Of a stretch of 64,000 bases of DNA, positions 8,677 through 17,186 are shown piece after piece. The stretch covers positions 1,116,001-1,180,000 of the forward strand of contig JAWMQQ010000001.1 of the NCBI GenBank assembly GCA_033283385.1, written 5' to 3'. The position numbers were made by a program, and so were the translations under genes. Below the pieces are notes generated by a model. It did no database searches, was not told where the DNA came from, and saw nothing but the letters and a program-made list of their open reading frames with translations. The stretch is from Mangrovimicrobium sp033283385 (GTDB lineage: Bacteria > Pseudomonadota > Gammaproteobacteria > Pseudomonadales > Halieaceae). The stretch's first letter is position 1; every line of letters starts with the position of its first letter.

Positions 8677-9822
8677 TTATTCGGTGACGGTGATTTCCTT
8701 GCTGTTCTCTTCCGGCAGGTCCTTGAGCAGGAACCGGCGGGCGGCCTCGCGGGTGGACTGCTCCGGCGCGAACACGCTCTGCAGGAAGGCGTAGACAGCG
8801 ATTTTGGTATACATGTGCTCGCGCGCCGCAGGCATGGCCTGTTCCGGCGGCTGGGTGGCGCAGACTCGCAGGTCCGTGTCGACGTTGATGCCGTCCGCGG
8901 CAGTGCCGATGGCGGCGATCAGCTCCGCGCTGTCGCCGGCCTGCTGGTCGGCCAGGCCGCGCTGGACCACTTCGCAGCCGAGGGTGTCCGGGTTGTCCAT
9001 CAGCCGCATGAAGGTGGCGGCGGTCTGGGCGAAGCCGACGTGGGAGGCGCCTTTTATCGTGACCAGTATCGTTCCCGGGCGTTCGCGGATGACCGGCAGG
9101 GCGTTCTGCTTGTAGGGCACGATCACGTCGGCGTCGCCATACACCATGAGGTAGGGCATCGCGCTGTCGGCGAAATACGCCGGCGTGAACAGGGTGGTCG
9201 GGCCGGCGATGGACACTGCCGCGTGAATGCGCGGGTCTTTCAGTTTCGGGTGGAAGGCCACCAGGGTGGTTGTCAGCCCGCCGAGGGAAACGCCGGCGGC
9301 CGCGATCCTGTCTGGATCGATGGTCTGGTAAAGCGTGTCGCCGGGCTCGGTGTTGCGCGCCAGCAGCGTGTCGATCAGGAAGCTGACGTCGCCGGGCTGG
9401 TTGACCACGTCGGTGACCAGCGGCTCACCTTCGCCGCGAAAGCCGGTGAGCGGGAAATCGACGGCGATCACCGTGTAGCCGTGGCTGGCGAGAAAGGTCG
9501 TGAGGTAGACCGCCTCGGCGTGGTAGGAGGTGAAGCCGTGGCTGTAGACCACCAGCGGGCCGGGCTCGCGCAGGCCGTCGGGCCGCCAGATTTCGCCGTC
9601 CAGGTTGCGCCCCGGGTGGCCGGGGATGTCGCGGTTGGGCGGCGTGTCGCGGCTGTTGTCCACCGCGTGGAAGTCCTCGGCAATGACCCGGTACGGGCCG
9701 GGCTGCAGCCGGTCGCGACTCTCCACCCCGTCCGGGACGGGGGAGGCCGGGACGACGGCGAACCACCAGGCGGCGCCGGCAAGGGGGATAAGCAGGCCGA
9801 GGGCGAGCAACCATTTCTTCAT
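8677..9822 (-). CDS. Exported alpha/beta hydrolase (lipase/chlorophyllase-like)
   Basis: A 381-residue hydrolase with a hydrophobic N-terminus (KKWLLALGLLIPLAGAAWWF) acting as signal peptide or membrane anchor, so it works in the periplasm or at the inner membrane. The nucleophile Ser is in GVSLGG (about residue 178), the oxyanion region in VYSHGFTSYHAE and the catalytic His in GASHVGF. The acid is probably Asp in YGDADVIVPYKQ. These match platelet-activating-factor acetylhydrolase/chlorophyllase-type esterases. It is the first gene of the three-gene minus-strand set with the LLM enzyme and the epoxide hydrolase. Confidence 0.82.
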   Translation of the reverse strand: MKKWLLALGLLIPLAGAAWWFAVVPASPVPDGVESRDRLQPGPYRVIAEDFHAVDNSRDTPPNRDIPGHPGRNLDGEIWRPDGLREPGPLVVYSHGFTSYHAEAVYLTTFLASHGYTVIAVDFPLTGFRGEGEPLVTDVVNQPGDVSFLIDTLLARNTEPGDTLYQTIDPDRIAAAGVSLGGLTTTLVAFHPKLKDPRIHAAVSIAGPTTLFTPAYFADSAMPYLMVYGDADVIVPYKQNALPVIRERPGTILVTIKGASHVGFAQTAATFMRLMDNPDTLGCEVVQRGLADQQAGDSAELIAAIGTAADGINVDTDLRVCATQPPEQAMPAAREHMYTKIAVYAFLQSVFAPEQSTREAARRFLLKDLPEENSKEITVTE

Positions 9823-9889
9823 CGGGATTCCACTTCGCGTGCGGGGCAGTCACTATACTGCATTGCCGCTTTTATCAGGAAATCGCCCT

Positions 9890-10687
9890 ATGCCCGAAAC
9901 CGAACAGGAATTCTCGCTGGCCCTGCCCGAGGTAAATTTGCACGGCCTGCGCCGCGGCGCTCACCCCGAGACGGTGTTCCTGCACGGCTTTGGCGGCAAC
10001 CTGCACACCTGGGACGCGGTGCTGCAGTACCTGGGCGAGGATTTCCCCGCGCTGCGCTACGACCAGCGCGGCTTCGGCGAGTCCGGCTGGGATGCTGAAA
10101 CACCCTATGATCACGCCGACGACCTGCTCGCGGTGCTGGACTTCGCGGGGATAGCGCGCGCCGACCTCGTCGGCCTGTCCCAGGGCGGCGCCACTGCGCT
10201 CAATTTCGCCCTGCGCCACCCCGGGCGGGTGCGCCGGCTGGTGCTGGTGAGCCCCGGCATGGTGGCCTGGGAGTGGTCCGACGACTGGCGCTGGTACTGG
10301 CGCAGCGTGACGGACCTGGCCCGCGCCGGCGACATGGACGCGGCGCGCGAGCTGTGGTGGCGCAACCCGCTGTTCGATTCCACCCGCGACGGTCCCGCCG
10401 GCCCGGCGGTGCGCGCCGAGGTCATGCGCTACGCCGGCCACCACTGGCTGGCGGACCCGCATGTGCGGGCGCTGCCCGATGTGGAGCAACTGCACCACCT
10501 GCAAGTCCCGACCCTGCTGCTGACCGGCGGCCTGGACCTGCCTGATTTCCGGCTGATTGCCGACCTCATTGCCGGCAGCGCGCCGCAGGTCGAGCGGGTG
10601 GATTTTCCTCGCCTGGGCCATCTCCTGCACAGCGAGGATCCCGCGGCCTGTGCCAGGCATATTTCCGCCTTCCTTGCAAAAAACTGA
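9890..10687 (+). CDS. Alpha/beta hydrolase
   Basis: A 265-residue cytoplasmic alpha/beta-fold hydrolase: oxyanion HGFGGNLHTWD, then YDQRGFGES, nucleophile elbow GLSQGG and C-terminal His in RLGHLLHSEDP, with Asp in LTGGLDLPDF. The pattern fits the MhpC/3-oxoadipate enol-lactonase-like group used for C-C or ester cleavage in catabolism. The ATG at 9890 is chosen because homology begins there and AGGA sits upstream; the frame extends further but over the neighbouring divergent gene. It diverges from the exported hydrolase with about 67 bp between starts. Confidence 0.85.
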   Translation: MPETEQEFSLALPEVNLHGLRRGAHPETVFLHGFGGNLHTWDAVLQYLGEDFPALRYDQRGFGESGWDAETPYDHADDLLAVLDFAGIARADLVGLSQGGATALNFALRHPGRVRRLVLVSPGMVAWEWSDDWRWYWRSVTDLARAGDMDAARELWWRNPLFDSTRDGPAGPAVRAEVMRYAGHHWLADPHVRALPDVEQLHHLQVPTLLLTGGLDLPDFRLIADLIAGSAPQVERVDFPRLGHLLHSEDPAACARHISAFLAKN

Positions 10688-10933
10688 CGCCATATCCAGT
10701 GATTTGGAGGACGGTCTTTACTTTGCGGAGGGCCGTGTAGATAATGAACAGCCCTGTTCTATAAGCATTCACCAAGAAACATATGGGGATACCCAGCTCC
10801 GAGCCTGAAATCTCATGAATGCTTCAGTATCCTGCACGCCGCGGGTGAAATTCGCCGCGTGATCGGGGTCATCCACCGCCCGAATTGCGGTACTATGCCG
10901 CTCCGGGACCGATTCCAATAAGGAGATGTATTG

Positions 10934-12967
10934 ATGGAGGCTGACGTTATGTCAAAAGACCTTGCTATAGACCACGACACCCTGCGCGAAATCTACAAGC
11001 AGATGTCACGCATCCACGAAGTGGACAAGGCCATCCAGGCGGGTCTCTCCAGTGGCAAATTCATGTTCACCTACTGGCCGATGACCGGCCAGGAATGCAT
11101 CCCCGCCGCGATCGCGCCGCTGGTCTCAGAGAAGGACCACATGGTCACGATCTACCGCGGCATCCACGACCAGGTGGCCAAGGGCGTGCCCCTCAAAGGC
11201 CTGTTCGCCGAAGCCCTGGGCCGTGTCGACGGCGTCAACAAGGGCAAGGGCGGTTCACCGCACATCTCCGACCCGTCCTCCGGCTCCATGCTGACCACCG
11301 CGATTGTCGGCGCCGGTGCGCCGATCGCCAACGGCCTGGCCCTGGCGGAGAAGATGCGCGGCACCGACGCCGTCACCATCGTCAACTTCGGCGACGGCGC
11401 CACCAGCATCGGCGCCGTGCACGAGGCCATGAACCTTGCCGGCGTGTGGAAGCTGCCGGTGATCTTCATGTGCCAGAACAACCAGATCGGCGAGTACACC
11501 CCGATCCCCGAATACACCGCCAGCACCGACTTCACCGACCGCGCCCGCGCGCTCGGCTTCAAGGGCGTCAAGCTGGACGGCAACGACCCGGTGGCCTTCC
11601 ACAACGGCATGAAGGAGATCATCTCCGAAGTGCGCAGCGGCGGCGGCCCGGTCTTCGTCGAGGCCATCACCCTGCGCCTCGGGCCCCACGCCGGTGTCGG
11701 CTGGAGCCACCTGCTCAACAAGGAAGAACTGGCCGCGGCCAAGGAAGCCTGGCCGGTGCCCGCCACCCGCAAACTGCTGCTGGAAGCCGGCATCTGCTCC
11801 GAGGAAGAACTCGCTGAAATCGACGCCGCCGCCAAGGCGGAAGTCGCCGAGGCGGTCGAGTTCGGCCTCGCCAGCGAAGTGACCGGCGAAGACGAGATGC
11901 TGCTGGATGTCTACGGCGACCCGGACGTTGTGCCGGTGCGCGGCCAGCGCACCAAGCGCGCCGCCGAGCCGGAGTTCACCGGCGAGACCAAAGAGATGGC
12001 CATGTTCGAGGCGGTGCAGGACGCCCTGGACCTGTCCATGCAACTGGACGAAGGCGTCTACTGCCTGGGCGAGGACATCGGCGACGACCCCGGCGGCGTG
12101 TTCAAGTGCTTCAAGGGCATGCAGAGCAAGTGGGGCGAGCGTATCCGCCCGACGCCCATCGCCGAGCAGGCGATCATCGGCTGCGCCACCGGCTCCGCGC
12201 TGGTGGGCATGCGCCCGGTGGCCGAGATCATGTTCGCCGACTTCGTCGGCGTGTGCATGGACCAGATCACCAACCACGCGGCCAAGCAGCGCTACATGTC
12301 CGGCGCCACCACCAACGTGCCGATGACCGTGCGCATGATCTCCGGTGGCGGTATCGGCGGCTTCGGTGCGCAGCACTCGCAGTCCACCGAGGCGACCCTG
12401 CTGCACCAGCCCGGCCTGAAGATCGTCTACCCCAGCACCCCGACGGAAGCCAAGGGCCTGCTGATGAGCTGTATCTTCGACGACGACCCCTGCATCCAGA
12501 TCGAGTCCATGATGCTGACCTACGCGCTCAAGGAGCAGGTGCCGGTGGGCGACTACCGCATCCCGCTGGGTGTGGCCAAGGTCAAGCGCGAGGGTACCGA
12601 TGTCACCCTGATCACCTACGGCTGGCAGGTCATGCAGTGCATGATGGCCGCCGAGGAGCTGGCGAAGGAAGGCATCAACGCCGAGGTCCTGGACCTGCGC
12701 ACCCTGCTGCCGCTGGATTACGACCGCATCCTGTCGTCCGTGGAGAAAACCGGCCGCGCGCTGGTGGTACACGCGGCAGTCGAGTTCTGCGGCCTGGGCG
12801 CGGAAATCGCCAGCACCATCAACGAATCGCTGTTCGGCAAGCTGAAGGCGCCGGCGTCACGCTTCGGCGCGGCCTACGCACCGATCGCCTACTCCAAGAC
12901 CATCGAGACCGCGCAGGTACCCAATGTGGGCAGCATCACCGCGCGGGTTCGCGAACTTTGCAAATAG
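10934..12967 (+). CDS. Thiamine-dependent 2-oxoacid dehydrogenase E1, alpha-beta fusion
   Basis: A 677-residue protein joins the E1 alpha part (about 1-320) and the E1 beta part (about 355-677) in one chain. The thiamine diphosphate motif GDGATSIGAVHEA...NN is near residue 157; YWPMTGQE, GKGGSPH and the beta landmarks EDIGDDPGG and PIAEQAIIG are present. It resembles acetoin/branched-chain/pyruvate E1 components, which decarboxylate a 2-oxoacid or cleave a diketone and load the acyl group on lipoamide. AAGGAG at 10919-10924 supports the start at 10934 (a TTG at 10931 is also possible). A lipoyl-domain gene follows by 21 bp; no E2 catalytic or E3 gene is in the window. Confidence 0.88.
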   Translation: MEADVMSKDLAIDHDTLREIYKQMSRIHEVDKAIQAGLSSGKFMFTYWPMTGQECIPAAIAPLVSEKDHMVTIYRGIHDQVAKGVPLKGLFAEALGRVDGVNKGKGGSPHISDPSSGSMLTTAIVGAGAPIANGLALAEKMRGTDAVTIVNFGDGATSIGAVHEAMNLAGVWKLPVIFMCQNNQIGEYTPIPEYTASTDFTDRARALGFKGVKLDGNDPVAFHNGMKEIISEVRSGGGPVFVEAITLRLGPHAGVGWSHLLNKEELAAAKEAWPVPATRKLLLEAGICSEEELAEIDAAAKAEVAEAVEFGLASEVTGEDEMLLDVYGDPDVVPVRGQRTKRAAEPEFTGETKEMAMFEAVQDALDLSMQLDEGVYCLGEDIGDDPGGVFKCFKGMQSKWGERIRPTPIAEQAIIGCATGSALVGMRPVAEIMFADFVGVCMDQITNHAAKQRYMSGATTNVPMTVRMISGGGIGGFGAQHSQSTEATLLHQPGLKIVYPSTPTEAKGLLMSCIFDDDPCIQIESMMLTYALKEQVPVGDYRIPLGVAKVKREGTDVTLITYGWQVMQCMMAAEELAKEGINAEVLDLRTLLPLDYDRILSSVEKTGRALVVHAAVEFCGLGAEIASTINESLFGKLKAPASRFGAAYAPIAYSKTIETAQVPNVGSITARVRELCK

Positions 12968-12988
12968 AACCTTGAGGGATAGACACAC

Positions 12989-13219
12989 ATGTCAACGACA
13001 CTGACGATTCCGAAACTGCAAATGTCCTCGACCGAGGGCACGCTGGCCGAGTGGCTGGTGGACGACGGCGCACAGGTGGAAGAGGGCCAGGCCATCTACA
13101 CCCTCGAGACCGACAAGTCGGTGCAGGAAATCGAGGCGCCTGCCTCCGGCACCCTGACCCAGAAGGTCGCCGCGGGTGAAACCTACCCGGTGGGCACCGA
13201 GATCGGCGAAATCGCCTGA
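12989..13219 (+). CDS. Stand-alone lipoyl-domain carrier protein
   Basis: The 76-residue protein is one biotinyl/lipoyl domain and nothing else. It begins TIPKLQMSSTEG and carries the lipoylation hairpin LETDKSVQEIEAP, with the Lys that would be lipoylated, then GTLTQKVAAGE and GTEIGEIA. In E2 proteins such a domain is fused to binding and acyltransferase domains; here those are missing. Placed 21 bp behind the fused E1, it should be its acyl or aldehyde carrier. A clear terminator follows. The lipoyl ligase and E3 must come from elsewhere. Confidence 0.88.
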   Translation: MSTTLTIPKLQMSSTEGTLAEWLVDDGAQVEEGQAIYTLETDKSVQEIEAPASGTLTQKVAAGETYPVGTEIGEIA

Positions 13220-13234
13220 TCCCGACCCGCACCG

Positions 13235-13272
13235 AAAGGCCCGGCCGGAGCAATCCCGCCGGGCCTTTTTTA
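13235..13272 (+). terminator. Intrinsic terminator after E1-lipoyl operon
   Basis: Stem AAGGCCCGGC / GCCGGGCCTT with a 12-base loop followed by TTTTTTATT, 16 bp after the lipoyl gene stop. Confidence 0.9.
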
Positions 13273-13273
13273 T

Positions 13274-13353
13274 TGTAGGAGCCTGCTACGCAGGCGATCG
13301 CGCATGTAATGCGCTCAGGCAGTGCGCGATCGCCTGCGTAGCAGGCTCCTACA
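13274..13353 (+). repeat. REP-like palindromic repeat, inverted pair
   Basis: Two facing copies of the REP-like element GTAGGAGCCTGCTACGCAGG plus CGATCGC are separated by about 26 bases and together could form a large cruciform. It lies directly behind the terminator and before the P450 gene. The same family occurs near 15.2, 38.0, 42.0 and 50.4 kb. Confidence 0.85.
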
Positions 13354-13425
13354 GCATACGGCTGGCATTGCCAGGCCCGTCCGACTACCCTGTCAGCGAT
13401 AACAAAAAAGACAGGACAGCCAGAT

Positions 13426-14697
13426 ATGTCACTCCCGCGCACGCTAGAAGACATCCGCGCCGATTTCGACGCGCCGGCCCACGTACCGAAAGATCGCATC
13501 GTCGATATCAACTGGGCGATGGGGTCGCTGCCCAATGACCTGGTCGACCCCTACGAGCCCTGCGGCTGGCTGGCAGGCCCCGATATCCCGCGGCTGTTGT
13601 ACAACGTGCCCGCCAGCGGCGGTCTCGCCGCGGTCGCCGGCCTGGGCAGCGGCACCTGGGTCGTCACGCATTACGACGATATCGACCGCGTGTATACCGA
13701 CAACGATTGTTTCTCCAACAAGGGCACGGCGGAATTCCAGGCATTTATCGGCGAGACTTTTCGCTCCATTCCGCTGGCCATCGACCCGCCGGAGCACGGC
13801 AAGTACCGGCGCTACCTGATGCCGCACTTCACGCCCAAGCGCCTCGCCCTGATGCAGGACGACATGCGCGCGCTGGCGGCCGAAATGATCGACGAGTTCG
13901 CGAGCAAGGGCGAGGTGGATGTCGCCTGGGATTTCGGCCGCGTCTACCCGGTGCGAATCTTCATGGGCCTGATGGGCTTTCCCGCGCCGATGTTCGAGCA
14001 GTTCCTGGCCTGGGAGTGGGACATCCTGCACTCCGGCGACCTGGAGAAAATCCAGGCGGCGTTGCGTGCGGTACTGGAGTTCCTGCGCGGTTTTATCGCC
14101 GAGAAGGAGCGCGAGCCCGACGACGGCCTGGTCTCGAAGATCGTACACGGGAAAATCGAGGGCGAGGCCCTGACCGACGACGAAAAGATCGGCATGGTCT
14201 GGTTCCTGTGGCTGGGCGGCCTCGATACCGTCGCTGCGACCATCAGCCAGATGTTCCGGCGCATGGCCCTGCAACCGGAGATCCAGCAGCGCCTGCGGGA
14301 GAATCCGGGAATCATTGATACGGCGGTGGAGGAGTTCCTGCGCACCCAGCCCATCCTGTGCTCCTCGCGCAAGGCGAAGCAGGATTTCGAGTGGCACGGC
14401 TGCACGATAAAGGCGGGCGATGTCGTGCAGTGCATCAACACCTCAGGCAACTTCGACCCCACCCGCTTCGCCGACCCGCGTACCTTCGACCCGCTGCGCG
14501 AGCCCAACCGTCACGCGACCTTCGTACTCGGGGTCCACCTGTGCCTGGGGGCACCGCTGGCGCGCCGGGAGCTGCGTATCGTGCTGGACGAGTGGTTCAA
14601 GCGGATACCGGAGTTCCGCATCAAGCCGGGCACGGACAGCACCGTCTACCCGGGGCTGTTGTCGATTCGCAACCTGTGGCTGACCTGGGACACCTGA
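13426..14697 (+). CDS. Cytochrome P450
   Basis: A 423-residue soluble bacterial P450. I-helix GGLDT (variant of AGxDT) lies about residue 265, the K-helix ExxR is in VEEFLRTQP, and the heme-cysteine loop is FVLGVHLCLGAPLARRE near residue 365. It would hydroxylate a hydrophobic substrate using a ferredoxin system not encoded nearby. The start has AGGACAG upstream. It is separated from the E1-lipoyl operon by a terminator and a REP pair, so it has its own promoter. A stem GCCCTCC/GGAGGGC (14698-14717) follows without a T-run. CYP101/CYP111-type terpenoid P450s are the nearest group I can suggest, not proven. Confidence 0.9.
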   Translation: MSLPRTLEDIRADFDAPAHVPKDRIVDINWAMGSLPNDLVDPYEPCGWLAGPDIPRLLYNVPASGGLAAVAGLGSGTWVVTHYDDIDRVYTDNDCFSNKGTAEFQAFIGETFRSIPLAIDPPEHGKYRRYLMPHFTPKRLALMQDDMRALAAEMIDEFASKGEVDVAWDFGRVYPVRIFMGLMGFPAPMFEQFLAWEWDILHSGDLEKIQAALRAVLEFLRGFIAEKEREPDDGLVSKIVHGKIEGEALTDDEKIGMVWFLWLGGLDTVAATISQMFRRMALQPEIQQRLRENPGIIDTAVEEFLRTQPILCSSRKAKQDFEWHGCTIKAGDVVQCINTSGNFDPTRFADPRTFDPLREPNRHATFVLGVHLCLGAPLARRELRIVLDEWFKRIPEFRIKPGTDSTVYPGLLSIRNLWLTWDT

Positions 14698-14731
14698 GCC
14701 CTCCTTGCGGGGAGGGCCCGGGTGCGCCGGT

Positions 14732-15007
14732 TCAGTCCACGCTGGCGACAGCCCTGAGGGGCTCCCCGCGGGACGCCATTTCAAAATCCATGATCGCGTC
14801 CAGCTTGTTTTGCAAACTCGGCCTGAGGTCGCGCTCCAGTGATTTGACCTCCCGGTCAGTGGCAACACGCGTTTCAGCCTGGGTGGCCTGCTCGCTTGCC
14901 GGGACCGTGTGTTGCTCAGCCTTTATATCGTTATCCGCCGGCGTTTGCGCCAGCGCCAGTTGACCTGTCAATGTCAGTACCGCCAAGACAGATGCACTTG
15001 TTTTCAT
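14732..15007 (-). CDS. Small secreted hypothetical protein
   Basis: A 91-residue protein with a standard signal peptide (MKTSASVLAVLTLTGQLALAQ, cut after LALA) and a mature part of about 70 residues that is charged and helix-prone (ATDREVKSLERDLRPSLQNK, then DAIMDFEMASRGEP). It looks like a small periplasmic protein, possibly coiled-coil; I recognise no family. GGGGTCC lies upstream of the ATG. It is convergent with the P450 gene. Confidence 0.65.
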   Translation of the reverse strand: MKTSASVLAVLTLTGQLALAQTPADNDIKAEQHTVPASEQATQAETRVATDREVKSLERDLRPSLQNKLDAIMDFEMASRGEPLRAVASVD

Positions 15008-15207
15008 AGGACCCCCTGTCTTCTTGCGTATCTACCTGGGTTAGTGGCCGGGTGCAGTTCCCTGCGCCCGAGTGTCACTATCGACCTGCTTTTTCGGCTT
15101 CACAACCGCAATGCTCAAATCTGGGAGCTGGCTCACAGTGGGCCTGGTTCACAGTTCCGGAGGAAAAATTTGACAGGGGTTTGGTACGTTTGCTTGCGCA
15201 ATTCGAT

Positions 15208-15253
15208 GTAGGAGCCTGCTACGCAGGCGATCGCCTGCGTAGCAGGCTCCTGC
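15208..15253 (+). repeat. REP-like perfect palindrome
   Basis: Two face-to-face copies of GTAGGAGCCTGCTACGCAGG joined through GATCGC/GCGATC form a nearly perfect 46-bp palindrome. It lies 25 bp past the stop of the minus-strand rlmA gene, where it may also work as a transcription-ending hairpin. Confidence 0.85.
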
Positions 15254-15277
15254 ATTACGCGTTCGGCGTGCAGGCGT

Positions 15278-16120
15278 TCAGCTGTCGCGGGTGTAGCTGG
15301 CGACCCGCACATCGACAGTTACGCGCAGGGTATCCAGCGCCGCCAGCCTGGCGCGGCCCTCGGCACTGGCGCGGTAGAAGTGCGGTGTCATCGCCAGCAG
15401 GTCTTCGATAGTGTCGGCCCCGTGCAGGCTCAACGGGTAAGTCACCCGCTCCACACTGAGCAGCGAAAATCCTGGCGGAGTTCTGGTTTCGGCTTCTCGC
15501 GCGGCTTTCTCGCGTGGGTAGATCAACTGGCGAAGTTCCTGCAGGTGTTCGCGACCGGCATCCACTTGCAGCAGCATTCCGCCCGGCTTCAACACCCGGG
15601 CGAACTCGGCGTAGACCGGGAATCCGAACAGGCACATCAGGCCGTCCAGCGTCGCGTCCTGCACCGGCAGGTGGGCGTTGGTGCCGACTATCCAGTTGCA
15701 GCGTGAGTCCTGCCTGGCGGCGGCCTGCACGGCCCACTTGGAAATATCGACGCCGAGCAGGGCGAAGGATTGCCGCGCCCGCGCGGCGGCCAGTGCGCGC
15801 AGGTAATAGCCCTCGCCGCAGCCGGCGTCCAGGCAGTTGAATGTCGATTCACCGCTGCCAGCAGGCAGCAGTGCCCGGGCCACGGCATCCGCAATGGGCT
15901 GGTAAAAGCCGGCGGCGAGAAAGCGCTGGCGCGCCGCCACCATGGGCTTGCTGTCCCCGGGGTCCCGGGTTCGCTTGTGCTGGACGGGGAGGAGGTGGGT
16001 GTAGCCTTTGCTGGCGATATCGAAATTGTGGCCTTGCTCGCAGACCCACGACCCGCCGTGGCGGGTCAGCGCAGAGGCGTCCAGCGGGCAGGCCAGCAGT
16101 TCGAACGGTTTGATGCCCAC
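15278..16120 (-). CDS. rlmA: 23S rRNA (guanine-N1)-methyltransferase RlmA-like
   Basis: About 280 residues. The N-terminal zinc-type segment (ACPLDASAL ... VCEQGHNFD), the family sequence GYTHLLPVQHKRTRDPGDS and the SAM-binding LDAGCGEGYYLRAL identify RlmA, which methylates G745 of 23S rRNA in E. coli. The second Cys of the usual CPLC zinc pair is Asp here, so one metal ligand is missing. A GTG at 16120 is proposed as start since homology begins at once after it; the frame is open further upstream, over the end of the SDR gene, and a TTG at 16141 is the alternative. The SDR stop is about 32 bp upstream, suggesting co-transcription. Confidence 0.82.
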   Translation of the reverse strand: MGIKPFELLACPLDASALTRHGGSWVCEQGHNFDIASKGYTHLLPVQHKRTRDPGDSKPMVAARQRFLAAGFYQPIADAVARALLPAGSGESTFNCLDAGCGEGYYLRALAAARARQSFALLGVDISKWAVQAAARQDSRCNWIVGTNAHLPVQDATLDGLMCLFGFPVYAEFARVLKPGGMLLQVDAGREHLQELRQLIYPREKAAREAETRTPPGFSLLSVERVTYPLSLHGADTIEDLLAMTPHFYRASAEGRARLAALDTLRVTVDVRVASYTRDS

Positions 16121-16151
16121 CTGGGGGAGGCCCCGCGCCAACCGCCGGAGG

Positions 16152-16994
16152 TCAGGCCGCCGGATTACGCTGAGATTCGCGGAAGCTACCGACGAAACCG
16201 CCGTCCACCAGCAGGTCGGTGCCGGAGACGTAGGAGGCCTGGGGCGACACCAGGAACAGCGCGGCACCGGCGATCTCCTCCGGTTCGCCGTGGCGCTGCT
16301 GGGCGATCAGGGTTTCCATCCAGGCGAAGCCCTCCTTGTTGGAAGTTTCCTCCTGCTTGCCCATGGCAGTATCGATCAGGCCGGGGGATATGCTGGCCAG
16401 GCGCTTGCCTTCCTTGCCCCAGGTGATGGCGTTGGCCTCCACGTAGCGAATCAGCGCTTTCTTGGCGTAGGGATAGGCCGCCGCCGCGTCGGCCAGTGGG
16501 TCGCCGGGCAGTTCTGCTGCGCGCTGCAGCAGGTCGGGCGCCTGCCAGTCCTGCAGCAGGCTTTCGATCTCGCCATTGGGCGGCACCATGTAGGCGCTCA
16601 TGGAAGCGATGCACACGGCACAGCCGCCGCTCTGCAGCGCCGGGCGCAGGGCTTCCAGTGTGTTGAGAAAGCCGACCAGGTCGACCTCGAGGATGCGCGG
16701 GCCCGCACACATGGTCGGCGACAGCCCGACGGTGTGGACGATGCCGCCGATACCGCCAGCTGCCGCAGCGCTGGCCAGTGCGGTCACGGTGTCGGCATTG
16801 GTAACGTCCAGTACGCAGACATCCGCCTTCGCTCCCGCCGCAGCGCATTCCGCGGCCAGTGCCGCCAGCTTGTCGGCGTCGAGGTCAGCCAGCAGGAGGT
16901 CCCAGCCCTGGCCGATGGCCGCGAGTGCGGTGGCCTTGCCCATGCCGCCGGTGGCACCGGTGACGAGCAGGCGCGGACGTTTTGATTCGGTCAT
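16152..16994 (-). CDS. Short-chain dehydrogenase/reductase
   Basis: A 280-residue SDR: cofactor loop VTGATGGMGKATA, DVTNADTV, Ser in ASMSAYMV, and the catalytic YPYAKKAL (Tyr-x3-Lys) displaced by an insert of about 30 residues. The C-terminal SPQASYVSGTDLLVDGGF is the usual SDR end. It resembles 3-alpha-hydroxysteroid dehydrogenase/carbonyl reductases, where such an insert precedes the YxxxK motif. Alcohol/ketone interconversion is likely, substrate unknown. Overlapping upstream frames are not needed; ATG at 16994 diverges from the enoyl-CoA hydratase-like gene by 190 bp. Confidence 0.85.
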   Translation of the reverse strand: MTESKRPRLLVTGATGGMGKATALAAIGQGWDLLLADLDADKLAALAAECAAAGAKADVCVLDVTNADTVTALASAAAAGGIGGIVHTVGLSPTMCAGPRILEVDLVGFLNTLEALRPALQSGGCAVCIASMSAYMVPPNGEIESLLQDWQAPDLLQRAAELPGDPLADAAAAYPYAKKALIRYVEANAITWGKEGKRLASISPGLIDTAMGKQEETSNKEGFAWMETLIAQQRHGEPEEIAGAALFLVSPQASYVSGTDLLVDGGFVGSFRESQRNPAA

Positions 16995-17186
16995 GGTGGT
17001 GCGGTCCTTTTGTTATCGAGTGGCGGGTCAGCCGCCTATGGTGCGAGCGCGCCGCGGGGCTGTCAATCTGCGCCGTCCCGTCCGCGCAGGCATGGCTGTA
17101 TTTCGATACCGGTTTGCGCCCGGTGGCGCGCATTGCACTTTCAGGGCGCGCCGTTACACTCATCGGTTTTCGCCGAAACGCCAAGC

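Noticed and set aside
8575..10098. 507-codon plus-strand frame
   Set aside because: Shadow of the exported hydrolase at 8677-9822 running into the next gene in another frame.
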